Shown one piece after another: positions 45,048 to 54,726 of a DNA stretch of 64,000 nt. Position numbers and translations under genes: made by a program. Positions within the stretch are counted from its first letter, which is position 1, and each line of letters begins with the position of its first letter. Origin of the DNA: Flavobacteriaceae bacterium (lineage in GTDB: Bacteria; Bacteroidota; Bacteroidia; Flavobacteriales; Weeksellaceae); the NCBI GenBank assembly GCA_004359435.1, contig PTET01000001.1:380446-444445 (forward strand). Direction: 5' to 3'. The notes beneath the pieces were generated by a model. It had not been told where the DNA came from. It made no database searches and saw only the letters and a list, made by a program, of their open reading frames with translations.

Positions 45048-47477
45048 ATGAAAAAATTATTGACTTTATTGATGGTTGTTCTAAACTTTTTCTTTGGTTT
45101 TGGGCAAGAAAAATCACAGGTAAAAGGAAAAGTACAAGATCCAAATGGAGTGGGCATAGAACTGGTTGAAGTGATTGCTCGATCTAGCTCTAATAAAGAG
45201 GTAGAAGTTGTAGAGTATACCCTAGAAACTGGAGAATTTGAGTTGTCCTTAGAAAACGGAACCTACGATTTAACTTTTGACAACACACTAGATCCCAAAA
45301 AAAGTATTCAGATCATTGTCGAGCAAAACACCACTTTGCCTCCAGTTGTTCTTGAAAGTGCTACAAATACCCCAAAAAGGGATGAATTAAAAATTTCGGA
45401 CATTAATCTTGTGGCAAGAAAAAAACTCATCACCCAAGAAGTAGGCAAAACCGTGTACAATGTGGCTCAAGACCCATTGACCAAAGGAAAAACCGTGGCA
45501 GATGCTCTTGGAAATGTCCCCTCTGTTGGAGTGGATGCAGATGGTTCTGTAACACTAAGAGGTTCTTCCAACGTAAAGGTGCTTATCAATGGAAAACCGT
45601 CTTCTATGGTGGGAGTGGGAAATGCGACTTCGGGGCTCTCTAGCCTTCCTGCGGACATGGTGGAAAGTGTGGAGGTGATTACTTCTGCCTCTGCCAAATA
45701 TGATGCAGATGGAGAGGGAGGAGTCATCAACATTGTCCTTAAAAAAAACAACAAAGAAGGCATCAATGGTTCCGTGGAAGCGGGTGGAGGATATCAACCC
45801 AAAGCCTTTGTCAACACCCAACTTGGGGTCAACACCAAAGCAGCAAACTGGAACTTTGGAGCAGGTTTTAGGCATGAAGAACCCCTTTTGGGTGTGAGAT
45901 ACACTGCCCAAGCTTTGGATCAGGGGCAAATCACAGAAAAATTGTCCCAAAATTCCACAAGACTCAAAAACAGAAATACTTTGTACGCCACAGCGGGAGT
46001 GGATTTTTCAATTGATACACTCAACACCGTAAACTTCACCCTTGGGATGAAAAACCTGTGGGCAAACAATTATAGAGACATCCATTTTTCCAGTGAAACC
46101 CCAGGAGTTTCCACTTCCTCTTGGATGAGAAATGAAGCAGAAGATGAAGACAACAACGCCATAGATTTTGGACTTTCTCTCACCCATCTAACCCAAAAGA
46201 AAGGTGAGAAAATCACCTTTTCTGCCAATTCTGCTTTTATGAATGCCCAGCTAAATTCGGACATTACAGAGACGGTTTCCCCAAGAAGTACAGGTGAGGC
46301 TATCTACACTTCAAGTGACGAAAAACAGTACAACGGACAGGTTTCGGTAGATTACATCAATCCACAGCTACCTTTCATTTCCAAGACTTTCAAACTGGAA
46401 ACTGGGGCGAAGTACGACCAGATGCTCAACAACACAGATTTTTCTGTTCTGAATTTGGCGACCAATGCCTATCTCTCAGACTTCACCAATGATGTGATTT
46501 ACGACCAAAAAGTGGCTTCTGGGTATGTGATGGGAACCGAAACCTTTGGAAAATGGACTACAAGTGGGGGACTTAGGGTAGAGAATACAGACATCGACCT
46601 TTCCTACCAAAATTCCGATACCAACATCCATAAGAATTACACCAATTTCTTTCCATCGCTTCAAGCTCTATACAACCAAAGCGACAAAACCCAGCTTCGT
46701 TTTGCCTATTCCAAAAGAATCAACAGACCTTTTGCCAGATTTCTTTCTCCCTTCAATTCTTATTCAGACAACAAAAACATTTTTGTTGGAAACCCAGATT
46801 TAGACCCGACCTACACCCATTCCTTTGAAGTGGGAGCCCAAACCAAAATAGGAAAAGCCACTCTTTCTCCCGTTGTTTTTTACAGAAATACCCAAGATTT
46901 CATCTCTGTGATTTATCTTCCAGATTCTGTGGACCCAACTGTTTTTGTGGCTACACCAAGAAACATTGGGGTAAATCAGTCTTATGGGCTCGAAAATACC
47001 ATCAATTTTCCCTTGACATCAAAGTGGAACACCATCACCACCTTTACTGTTTTTGGATATTCCAGAGATGCCTCTTATCTGAATTTTGATTTTTCAGGAA
47101 ATGGAATTTCTGCCAACCTTACCCATAGAAGCAACTTGAAACTTCCAAATGGTTGGGACCTTACCGCCAGATACATGTTCAACGGGCCAGACAGAGACAA
47201 TACCAACCAAAGAAAATCTTTTTCTTCCTTTGATTTGGCAGTGAACAAAGAACTGTTAAATGGAAAGGCGAGCATCGGGCTGAACGCACAAAACATTTTC
47301 AATACCATGTACAGGTCTTTTGAAGTTACCACTCCAACCTTTTACAGAGATGTACATATGCAAATGAAAAACAGACAAATCGACCTTGTGTTTGTGTACA
47401 GATTCGGACAAACCTCCAAACAAAAAAATCAAGCTCCCAAGAAACCAGCCATGGAAGATATGGATGGAGGGTTTTAA
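45048..47477 (+). CDS. TonB-dependent outer-membrane receptor (carboxypeptidase-like domain plus plug and barrel)
   Basis: The 809-residue protein begins with a signal peptide (KKLLTLLMVVLNFFFGFGQ). A carboxypeptidase-like beta-sandwich of about 80 residues (SQVKGKVQDPNGVGIELVEV) follows, then a plug domain with GKTVADALGNVPSVGVDADGSVTLRG and VNVKVLINGKPSSMVG-like text near residue 180, SLPADMVESVEVITSASAKYDADGEGGVINIVLK, and a 22-strand-type barrel ending QIDLVFVYRFGQ. It belongs to the outer membrane beta-barrel family of TonB-dependent receptors rather than the SusC group (no paired SusD gene). Its substrate is unknown. A TATCTTTA box ends only four bases before the ATG. Confidence 0.87.
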   Translation: MKKLLTLLMVVLNFFFGFGQEKSQVKGKVQDPNGVGIELVEVIARSSSNKEVEVVEYTLETGEFELSLENGTYDLTFDNTLDPKKSIQIIVEQNTTLPPVVLESATNTPKRDELKISDINLVARKKLITQEVGKTVYNVAQDPLTKGKTVADALGNVPSVGVDADGSVTLRGSSNVKVLINGKPSSMVGVGNATSGLSSLPADMVESVEVITSASAKYDADGEGGVINIVLKKNNKEGINGSVEAGGGYQPKAFVNTQLGVNTKAANWNFGAGFRHEEPLLGVRYTAQALDQGQITEKLSQNSTRLKNRNTLYATAGVDFSIDTLNTVNFTLGMKNLWANNYRDIHFSSETPGVSTSSWMRNEAEDEDNNAIDFGLSLTHLTQKKGEKITFSANSAFMNAQLNSDITETVSPRSTGEAIYTSSDEKQYNGQVSVDYINPQLPFISKTFKLETGAKYDQMLNNTDFSVLNLATNAYLSDFTNDVIYDQKVASGYVMGTETFGKWTTSGGLRVENTDIDLSYQNSDTNIHKNYTNFFPSLQALYNQSDKTQLRFAYSKRINRPFARFLSPFNSYSDNKNIFVGNPDLDPTYTHSFEVGAQTKIGKATLSPVVFYRNTQDFISVIYLPDSVDPTVFVATPRNIGVNQSYGLENTINFPLTSKWNTITTFTVFGYSRDASYLNFDFSGNGISANLTHRSNLKLPNGWDLTARYMFNGPDRDNTNQRKSFSSFDLAVNKELLNGKASIGLNAQNIFNTMYRSFEVTTPTFYRDVHMQMKNRQIDLVFVYRFGQTSKQKNQAPKKPAMEDMDGGF

Positions 47478-47513
47478 GGAGTATGTAAATTAACACCATG
47501 TTAGGCTTTAAGC

Positions 47514-47553
47514 ACAAAAAATCCCCTTTAGAGTTTTCCAAAGGGGATTTTGT
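47514..47553. terminator. bidirectional terminator
   Basis: ATCCCCTTT (47521-47529) and AAAGGGGAT (47540-47548) pair, with A run before and T run after, between convergent receptor and transketolase genes. Confidence 0.87.
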
Positions 47554-47572
47554 ATTGTAATTGAGGAAAATA

Positions 47573-48523
47573 TTATTTTCTTTTCAGAACAGCTTTGGTT
47601 TTTTCGATAACCGCAGTGCTGTCTATGCCGTATTTTTTCATGAGTTCTGCTGGTGTTGCAGATTCTCCAAAGCTATCGTTCACCGCAACAAATTCTTGTG
47701 GGGTAGGTCTTTTTTCAGAGAGTAGTCTGGCTACAGATTCACCAAGTCCACCAAATTTGTTGTGCTCTTCACAGGTTACGATGCATCCTGTTTTTTCTAT
47801 GGATTTCAAGATGATTTCCTCGTCCAAAGGTTTGATGGTATGGATGTTGATGATTTCTGCCGAAATCCCTTCTTTTGCAAGTTCATCAAAGGCCAAAAGT
47901 GCCTCCCAAACCAAATGTCCTGTGGCAACGATGGTGACATCTGTTCCTTCTTCTAGCAAAATTCCTTTTCCAATTTCAAAAGGCATGTCTTCTGGAATAA
48001 ACACCGGAATGGAAGGTCTTCCAAAACGAAGATAAACGGGTCCATGGTGCTCTGCAATGGCAAGGGTAGCTGCTTTGGTTTGGTTGAAATCACAAGGGTT
48101 GATCACGGTCATCCCAGGAAGCATTTTCATAAGGCCAATGTCTTCCAAAGTTTGGTGGGTAGCACCGTCTTCTCCAAGGGTAAGCCCTGCGTGAGAAGCA
48201 CAGATTTTTACGTTTTTGTCCGAATAGGCAATGGATTGACGAATTTGGTCATATACCCTAGCGGTAGAAAAGTTGGCGAAGGTTCCTGTAAAAGGGATTT
48301 TTCCTCCTATGGTAAGTCCCGCAGCGATTCCCATCATGTTGGCCTCTGCAATTCCCACTTGGAAAAATCTCTCTGGAAATTCTTCGATAAATGCATCCAT
48401 CTTTAAAGATCCAACTAGGTCAGCACAAAGTGCAACCACATCTGGATTTTTTTTGGCAGCCTCCAAAAGACCTACTCCAAATCCTGATCTGGTGTCTTTT
48501 TTTTCTGTGTATGTATATTTCAT
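47573..48523 (-). CDS. transketolase, C-terminal subunit
   Basis: This 316-residue subunit holds the pyrimidine-binding (FFQVGIAEANMMGIAAGLTIGGKIPFTGTFANF) and C-terminal domains of transketolase, with HAGLTLGEDGATHQTLEDIGLMKMLPGMTVINP. In many Bacteroidota and other bacteria transketolase is split into two genes, and the N-terminal half lies 18 bases upstream. Together they shuttle two-carbon units in the pentose phosphate pathway. The split is normal and is not one of the broken genes here. Confidence 0.93.
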   Translation of the reverse strand: MKYTYTEKKDTRSGFGVGLLEAAKKNPDVVALCADLVGSLKMDAFIEEFPERFFQVGIAEANMMGIAAGLTIGGKIPFTGTFANFSTARVYDQIRQSIAYSDKNVKICASHAGLTLGEDGATHQTLEDIGLMKMLPGMTVINPCDFNQTKAATLAIAEHHGPVYLRFGRPSIPVFIPEDMPFEIGKGILLEEGTDVTIVATGHLVWEALLAFDELAKEGISAEIINIHTIKPLDEEIILKSIEKTGCIVTCEEHNKFGGLGESVARLLSEKRPTPQEFVAVNDSFGESATPAELMKKYGIDSTAVIEKTKAVLKRK

Positions 48524-48541
48524 GGTGTTGTTTTCTGGGAA

Positions 48542-49387
48542 TTAATAATCGGAAAGACTGGAAGGAAGTTGACCTAAGGCAGTTTCTAGTTGGGCATCGC
48601 TAGGGGCTTTTCCGTGCCAAGCATGTGAACCTACCATAAAATCTACACCCGCTCCCATTTCTGTATACAACATAATGGCGATGGGTTTTTTCTTACCTGT
48701 TTTCTCTTTGGCCAAATTCAAGGTTTTGATGACAGAAGCATAGTCGTTTCCGTTTTTTTCTTCCAACACTTCCCATCCAAAAGCCTCGAGTTTTGCTCTT
48801 AAATCACCAAGAGGCATCACCTGATCTGTATCTCCATCAATTTGTCTTCCGTTGTAGTCGATGGTCGAAATTAGGTTGTCTACGTTTTTTCCTGCAGCAT
48901 ACATGAGTGCCTCCCAGATTTGTCCTTCTTGCAATTCTCCATCTCCATGAAGACTGTAAACAAGGGAAGAATCACCGTTGAGTTTTTTGGCTTGTGCAGC
49001 ACCAATTGCCACAGAAAGTCCTTGTCCCAGTGATCCAGATGCCATTCTCACCCCAGGAAGTCCCTCGTGGGTGGTGGGGTGTCCTTGCAAACGAGAGTTG
49101 ATTTTTCTAAAAGTCGCGAGTTCTTCAACGGGGAAAAATCCATTTCTGGCAAGGGTACTGTACAAAACTGGGGAGATGTGTCCGTTGGAGAGAAAAAACA
49201 AATCTTCTCCTTTTCCGTCCATGGTAAAATCGGTGGAATAGTTCATGATTTCCCCATAAAGAGCTTGAAAATATTCTACACAACCAAGGGAACCACCAGG
49301 GTGTCCGCTTTGTACCGCATGTACCATGCGCAAAATATCTCTTCTAATTTGGGAACAAATTTCCTCTGGGGTATGTTTTTCTGACAT
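48542..49387 (-). CDS. transketolase, N-terminal (thiamine pyrophosphate-binding) subunit
   Basis: The 281-residue protein carries the diphosphate-binding half. VQSGHPGGSLGCVEYFQALYG, SNGHISPVLYSTLA, ASGSLGQGLSVAIGAA and the TPP motif SLHGDGELQEGQIWEALMYAA (GDG...N-like) are all in place, followed by NLISTIDYNGRQIDG. It pairs with the C-terminal subunit gene directly downstream. Confidence 0.93.
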   Translation of the reverse strand: MSEKHTPEEICSQIRRDILRMVHAVQSGHPGGSLGCVEYFQALYGEIMNYSTDFTMDGKGEDLFFLSNGHISPVLYSTLARNGFFPVEELATFRKINSRLQGHPTTHEGLPGVRMASGSLGQGLSVAIGAAQAKKLNGDSSLVYSLHGDGELQEGQIWEALMYAAGKNVDNLISTIDYNGRQIDGDTDQVMPLGDLRAKLEAFGWEVLEEKNGNDYASVIKTLNLAKEKTGKKKPIAIMLYTEMGAGVDFMVGSHAWHGKAPSDAQLETALGQLPSSLSDY

Positions 49388-49525
49388 AAAATAGAATATC
49401 TAAAAGTATAAAAGCGAAGATATAAAATAATGTACAACTAGCCCAGAGTCTATGGAATTTCTAGAAAAATTCTAGAATGATTGACACGACTTAAATGAAA
49501 TTTCTGTTTTTTTTCTTTTTCGGAC

Positions 49526-52500
49526 TTAGGGCTTTTTTTCTTCCTCTTCTGTTTTTGGCTTGAAAATTTCATCGAGTCTATCGAATTCTTTTCTGTATAC
49601 CATTCCCGCTCCAAAGCTTTGGGCATAACCAGAGTTTGTAGCACCAAAGTTTTCTACCCCAAAAGCGGTAGGTCTAGAAAAAGCTCTTAGCAAAAAGTCT
49701 CCATCATTGTCTTTGGTAACATCTAGTTCGGCCTCGAATTGACCGCTGATGGTCTCATTGTATGCTCCACTGAGTGGGACACCAATAGAACCATTGACCC
49801 TAACCCTTGGATTAACTTCATAGTCTACCGAAGTTTTAATTCTATCTGAGTTAAGGGCAAGATTGTTTCTGGCGGTATACTCAAAATTAAGTTTGAGGTC
49901 TTCGTTGAGGTTAGAGATAATGTTAGCCAGTTGATTAAGTCCGTATTCTATACCAGAAGAAAGGGTGCTGTTTACACTAACATCTGTTTGTGAGATAAAC
50001 TGTCCGATGGTAAGAATGGCCCCAAACTGGTTGGTGACTTCTTCTTTGGCGCTAAATTTGGTGGCAAGCTCTTGTTTGATTTGTTCACTAGCTCCAGGGG
50101 TTTGGATGTCGAACCTCAGTTCTGGATCGTCTAGACTTCCGCTTAGGTTAAGAAGGAGTTCTGCGTCTATGTTAATCTTTTGCTGATTGCCTAGATATTC
50201 TCCAACGTTGCTCACGGTTTTGTTGTAGGCTGCGGTAACATCAATGCCTGCTTTGCCAGGATCGCCGTTAAATACAATGTTGCTGTTGTTTTTGAGTTTA
50301 AAATCTTTAGAAATCACCCTTCTAAATTGATATTCTCCATCTTTGATCTCATATCTTCCATTTAGGGAGATGTCTCCTGCTCTGTTGAGTCTAAACTTTA
50401 AATGGTCGGCTTTTCCTAAGGCTTTGATGGCATCTCCAGAGGTGGGGTCAAAAATTAAGTTTACAGGGGTATGGGTGTCTAGGTCTAGGTCAAAATCTAA
50501 TTCAACGCCTTTGAGTTCATCGGGTTTTTGGGCCAAAACTTCAGCCTGTGGATTATCAAAATCGATAAATTTCACCAAATTGCTTTGGGCTACTGTTTTG
50601 CTGGCACCCATATTTACAGTTATCTCCGATCCTTTGCTTATTTTGGAGGTTCCAGAAATGTCTAATCCGTTTAAATCATCAAAAGTGATTTGGAAATCTC
50701 CATTGGCAAAGGCTCTACCGTAAAAGCTTTCGTTTAGCTTGGGGTTAGAGTTTAAAACAAGAAGATTGTTGGAGTTAATGGTAAGGTCAATTCCCCAAGT
50801 AGAAAGATCTTTGAAGAAAATAGATCCATCTAATTCTCCTTTGGTTTTAAAGGTGGTGTCTGTCATGGGGTATCCGTTAAGAAGAAACACCCCGCCGTTA
50901 CCCTTTAAAAGCGTTAAATCATTTCTACCTGGAAACAAATAATCTACCCCAGTGTAAGGGATAGTTAAACCCAAATCTTCCAGGGCCAATTCTCCGTTGT
51001 AATTGAGGTCTGAAACGGGTCCATCAAGGTTGATGTCTCCATGGAGATTTCCTCTGAAATTCTGGATGCTATTTCCCAAAAACTTTTGAATCATCTTCAT
51101 GTTGAAGCCTTCGAAGTGGGTAACCAAATCTACCTCTGGTTTTTCTTTGGTATTGTCTATGTAACCAGAAATATTTAGGATTTCTTGATCGAAGAGTTTT
51201 TGGTTGTCAACCAGCTGAGATTCTACTTTGTAGGCTTTTTTGTCTTTGTCAAAATGAGACTGTAGGTTTAAATCTCCCAGAATATAATCATCCAAAGCCA
51301 CATCTTTTACCTGCAAATCTACGTTAGGTTCTAGGGCATATTGGGTTTTATTGATTTGAATTAACCCATTGGCGAGACCCTTCCACTGACTTCCATCTTT
51401 TTTGCCTTTGGGAATTAGGTCTGCCAAGACCAAGTCTTCAACATGCAAGTCAAAATTGAAATTCTCTGAACTTTTATAGTTTCCCTCTACCATTAACTTC
51501 TGACCCTCTCGGTTAAGGGCGATGTCGTAGATACTAAAAATTTTGTTTTTAAGATCCAAAAGCAAAAAGTTTCCCTCTACACTGTTTTGTTGGTTAATCT
51601 GCCAAGGTTTATTGTCTATTAATATTTCGGATTTGCTAAATCCAATTTGCATACGATTTTGCGCATCGAATTTTTGGTATAGATTTAGGTCTAGGTTCGA
51701 TCGAAAATCCCCACTGGTTAGGTCTAAATTCACCATTGCATCCATCAGATCTCCCCTTGGAGTAGCGCTAATGGAGATGTTTTCTAATAGGGTTTTTCCT
51801 GTTGAAAGTTTCTCTATTTCTCCTTGAATTAGATATGGGTTTTGTGTGGATAGATTAAGATGGGTTGCCCCCAAATTTATGTTGTCTATGTTAATTCCCT
51901 CTGAGGATAAATTCATGCTGAAATCTCCCGTTGTTGTATTGGCAGAACCGCTAATTTGGGTATTGGGCTCAATGCTTAGTTTGGGATAAAATAAATCGAA
52001 AAAGCTATTGTTTAGGTTAAAGTCAAAGGTAAAGTTTTGTCCCTTGCTCACGCTTTGAGGTTTGTATTTGAGGTAAAGTTTTCCAAAGGCATTTGAAATG
52101 ATGTCTGGCACTTGGGTTAAGATGAAATCTCCCTGAGCATATCCTTCTATGGTTTGAGGTAAACTCACAAATACCTTTTTCTGGCTTTTACCTATTTTTT
52201 CGATTCCAAAATCAATTTGCTCAAAAGCCAAGGCTTTGTTGTTGCTGAGGTAGATAAAATCTGTAAGGTGAAGATTTCCTAGCAAATCGTCTAGGTGTGT
52301 AAAACTTAATTTTCCACTCGCTTTTCCGTTAATCTGGCTGTTGGGCTCTTTGGTAATGCCGTAATGGCTGAGGTTTAGATAGTTTAGCTTGGCGTCAAAT
52401 TCTACCTGTTTTAAAACTTCTTTGTAGAAATAGATTCCAGCGATTGTACCTTTGGCCATGGCATTGTTGATGTTAAGATTGGCATCGATTTTTTCATCAG

Positions 52501-52855
52501 AGAAGTTTCCGTCAAAAGAAAGGCCATCCAAAAGTTTGTTTTGGTAGGTAAATTTCTCAATAAATCCTTTGGCTAATAGGTTAAAAGTTTTGTTTTTTCC
52601 TTCCAATGAGAAGGGACCTTTGGCGTCTATCCAGCCTTTGAGGGCTGGGTTGTCTAGTTTTACCAGCGCATCGATATAGTTCCCAGAAAAAAGCCCGTCA
52701 AAGGTGGTGTTGTCTAAGATTTGATCTTTGATCGAGAATTTGTTTAACTTTCCTTTGGTGTTTATTTTTAGGTTTTTATCGGCTCCTATTCCATCGAAAT
52801 TTAGGTTTCCGCTAAAAAGTCCAAGTTGGCTTTTTGGGGCAAAAGCAGAGATCAA
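49526..52855 (-). CDS. tamB: TamB-like translocation/assembly module protein, C-terminal part (gene interrupted)
   Basis: The 1109-residue frame consists of long runs of short beta strands (NINGKA, FDGLFSGNYID, GNLHGDINLDGPVSDLNYNGELALEDLGL). It ends with the TamB C-terminal domain: NIVFNGDPGKAGIDVTAAYN, PELRFDIQTPGASEQIKQ and GIEYGLNQLANIISNLNEDLKLNFEYTARN. TamB proteins span the periplasm and move phospholipids or help insert outer-membrane proteins. The first residues from 52855 (ISAFAPKSQLGLFSG) are internal. The frame shifts near 52860-52885, where QGPNLKAENFL links to the upstream part, so the gene is interrupted. Confidence 0.83.
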   Translation of the reverse strand: MISAFAPKSQLGLFSGNLNFDGIGADKNLKINTKGKLNKFSIKDQILDNTTFDGLFSGNYIDALVKLDNPALKGWIDAKGPFSLEGKNKTFNLLAKGFIEKFTYQNKLLDGLSFDGNFSDEKIDANLNINNAMAKGTIAGIYFYKEVLKQVEFDAKLNYLNLSHYGITKEPNSQINGKASGKLSFTHLDDLLGNLHLTDFIYLSNNKALAFEQIDFGIEKIGKSQKKVFVSLPQTIEGYAQGDFILTQVPDIISNAFGKLYLKYKPQSVSKGQNFTFDFNLNNSFFDLFYPKLSIEPNTQISGSANTTTGDFSMNLSSEGINIDNINLGATHLNLSTQNPYLIQGEIEKLSTGKTLLENISISATPRGDLMDAMVNLDLTSGDFRSNLDLNLYQKFDAQNRMQIGFSKSEILIDNKPWQINQQNSVEGNFLLLDLKNKIFSIYDIALNREGQKLMVEGNYKSSENFNFDLHVEDLVLADLIPKGKKDGSQWKGLANGLIQINKTQYALEPNVDLQVKDVALDDYILGDLNLQSHFDKDKKAYKVESQLVDNQKLFDQEILNISGYIDNTKEKPEVDLVTHFEGFNMKMIQKFLGNSIQNFRGNLHGDINLDGPVSDLNYNGELALEDLGLTIPYTGVDYLFPGRNDLTLLKGNGGVFLLNGYPMTDTTFKTKGELDGSIFFKDLSTWGIDLTINSNNLLVLNSNPKLNESFYGRAFANGDFQITFDDLNGLDISGTSKISKGSEITVNMGASKTVAQSNLVKFIDFDNPQAEVLAQKPDELKGVELDFDLDLDTHTPVNLIFDPTSGDAIKALGKADHLKFRLNRAGDISLNGRYEIKDGEYQFRRVISKDFKLKNNSNIVFNGDPGKAGIDVTAAYNKTVSNVGEYLGNQQKINIDAELLLNLSGSLDDPELRFDIQTPGASEQIKQELATKFSAKEEVTNQFGAILTIGQFISQTDVSVNSTLSSGIEYGLNQLANIISNLNEDLKLNFEYTARNNLALNSDRIKTSVDYEVNPRVRVNGSIGVPLSGAYNETISGQFEAELDVTKDNDGDFLLRAFSRPTAFGVENFGATNSGYAQSFGAGMVYRKEFDRLDEIFKPKTEEEEKKP

Positions 52856-52869
52856 GAAGTTTTCGGCTT

Positions 52870-54087
52870 TTAGATTAGGGCCTTGGCATTTAAATCTAAG
52901 CTTCCTTTTTGGGTGGTGATTTTGGCATTGGAGACAATTTTGACTTTGTTTAAGAAAAAATCTCCTACATAATGTATTTGCCCAAAAGGCAAAAGAATTT
53001 CTGGTATTTTTTGGGCTACTTTCTTGGGAAGATATGCCTTTAGGTTAGCATAAGAGCTAGAAAGATCTAGGTTTTTTGACGATATTTCGCTCTCTCCAGG
53101 GCTTAACACCTGAAACAAATCTAGTTTTGTGGCAAGCAGCTTGAACTGCTTGCTTTGGGCCGAAAATTCTTCTAGATGAAGATTTTCTAAGGTTCCACTT
53201 GCATTTTTGAAAGAGATTTCTGTGGTGTTTTGTTTTTCCCAATCTGGAATAAAATAGGTGAGATCGTAATCCGAAACCACCGATCCTTGGTTGAGGTTCA
53301 TTTTTAGAAGTACCTCTTTGGCGAAGTTTTTTAGTCCTTTCTTGGGGTCAAAATTTAGCTTAAGGTTTCCACTTAAATTTGTTCCTTTTGTTTTGATAAG
53401 AAAATCTTCCAAATCTAAACGGCTTTCGTCTTTGAGTACACGAGCCCTGAATCTTAAAAAATCATAGATTTTGTTGTGTTTTTTCGCCTGAAAAGAAAGG
53501 TCTTCTATTCGTGCCGAAATGCGGTTGTTTTTAGAGGAAAAGGCATTGATGTCCGCAAAAATCTTTTGAGCATCAAGCTGCAAAAAATCTTTTTGGTTGT
53601 AATTTAAAACACGCGAAACTCCAGAGAAAATATCCACATCTCCAGAGAGAACAAAGTTTGGATTTTTTTCTTTTTTGGGATCAGAAAGACTTTCAATGAG
53701 TTGGGTGAGGTTAGATTTTTTGGCTCCTTTGTAGGTGATTAGTTCTAATTTGGGCTCATCAAGGCTTAGGTGTTTGATTTTTAGCTGGTCTTTTTTAAGG
53801 TAAAGATCTACATAGCTAAGGTTGGCTTTTACTTCTTTAATCTGTACAAATTTCAGACCGGTGGAGTCTCTGGCTCCTAGATTGTGTAGGTGAACATTGC
53901 CAAAGAAATCGATAGACAAAGAGTCTAATTCTAGGCAAGCAGACTGTTTTTGATTGATTTTTTCGAGGATTTTTCTGCTGATCTCACTTTGCACTTTGGG
54001 ATGTTGGATTAGGCCTAAAGCCAAAACCGCCAAAAACAGCACGCCAAGGAGCAAGAAAATGATCAGTTTAAAAAATCGAACAATCAT
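52870..54087 (-). CDS. tamB: TamB-like translocation/assembly module protein, N-terminal part (gene interrupted)
   Basis: The 405-residue frame starts with a single membrane anchor (FFKLIIFLLLGVLFLAVLALGLI) followed by the AsmA-like HPKVQSEISRKILEKIN segment and repeated beta-strand sequence. It stops at TAA after SLDLNAKALI, while homologous sequence resumes in another frame. A base slip or a short deletion near 52875 explains this; I cannot tell which. It is divergent from tsaD with only 27 bases between start codons, a gene order common in Flavobacteria. Confidence 0.83.
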   Translation of the reverse strand: MIVRFFKLIIFLLLGVLFLAVLALGLIQHPKVQSEISRKILEKINQKQSACLELDSLSIDFFGNVHLHNLGARDSTGLKFVQIKEVKANLSYVDLYLKKDQLKIKHLSLDEPKLELITYKGAKKSNLTQLIESLSDPKKEKNPNFVLSGDVDIFSGVSRVLNYNQKDFLQLDAQKIFADINAFSSKNNRISARIEDLSFQAKKHNKIYDFLRFRARVLKDESRLDLEDFLIKTKGTNLSGNLKLNFDPKKGLKNFAKEVLLKMNLNQGSVVSDYDLTYFIPDWEKQNTTEISFKNASGTLENLHLEEFSAQSKQFKLLATKLDLFQVLSPGESEISSKNLDLSSSYANLKAYLPKKVAQKIPEILLPFGQIHYVGDFFLNKVKIVSNAKITTQKGSLDLNAKALI

Positions 54088-54114
54088 TAAAATAATATAT
54101 ATTTTTGTAAATAT

Positions 54115-54726
54115 ATGAAAGAATCAATTACCATACTAGCCATTGAATCTTCTTGTGATGATACCTCTTGTGCGGTAATAAGAGACGCTAAGGTTTTGTC
54201 AAATCTTATTGCTAACCAAAAAGTGCACGAAAATTATGGGGGTGTGGTGCCAGAATTGGCCTCAAGAGCCCATCAACGAAACATTGTGCCTGTGGTTTCA
54301 AGGGCACTTTCAGAGGCTGGAGTAGATCCCAAACAGTTGGATGCCATTGCATATACCAGAGGGCCAGGACTTATGGGTTCGCTTCTTGTTGGGGCTAGTT
54401 TTGCCAAAAGTTATGCTCAATCTTTGGAGATTCCTCTTATTGAAGTCAACCATTTGCAGGCTCATATTTTGTGCCATTTTATAGACCAAGAAGGTTTTGA
54501 AAAACCGCCTTTTCCTTTTTTGTGTTTAACCGTTTCTGGAGGCCACACACAGATAGTTTTGGTTGAGCAAAATCTTGAGATGAAAGTAGTTGGAAGCACA
54601 CTCGACGATGCCGCCGGTGAGGCTTTTGATAAAATTGGCAAGGCCATGAGAGCAGAACAATGTCTTTTTGTCAAAAGAAGAAAGCCGTCATTTGGTAAAG
54701 GTTCTGCGGGCAAGAATTTCCGATGA
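54115..54726 (+). CDS. tsaD: tRNA threonylcarbamoyladenosine synthase TsaD, C-terminal half missing
   Basis: The frame opens ILAIESSCDDTSCAVI, with HENYGGVVPELASRAHQRNIVPVV, the metal-binding HLQAHI and TRGPGLMGSLLVGASFAKS, SGGHTQIVLV and STLDDAAGEAFDKIGKAM. This is a typical TsaD start to residue 178. It then runs into RsmE sequence out of frame and ends. About 160 residues are missing, including the second half of the ATPase fold. TsaD is needed for t6A37 in tRNA and is essential in most bacteria. A TATTTTTG box ends seven bases before the ATG. Confidence 0.9.
   Translation: MKESITILAIESSCDDTSCAVIRDAKVLSNLIANQKVHENYGGVVPELASRAHQRNIVPVVSRALSEAGVDPKQLDAIAYTRGPGLMGSLLVGASFAKSYAQSLEIPLIEVNHLQAHILCHFIDQEGFEKPPFPFLCLTVSGGHTQIVLVEQNLEMKVVGSTLDDAAGEAFDKIGKAMRAEQCLFVKRRKPSFGKGSAGKNFR

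Noticed and set aside
45048-47477. SusC/SusD polysaccharide utilisation locus
   Set aside because: The receptor belongs to the general outer-membrane barrel type, no SusD-like lipoprotein gene follows, and no glycoside hydrolases are near.
47573-49387. Transketolase in two genes looked like another broken gene
   Set aside because: Both halves are complete domains with proper starts and a short spacer; the split form is normal in this and other phyla.
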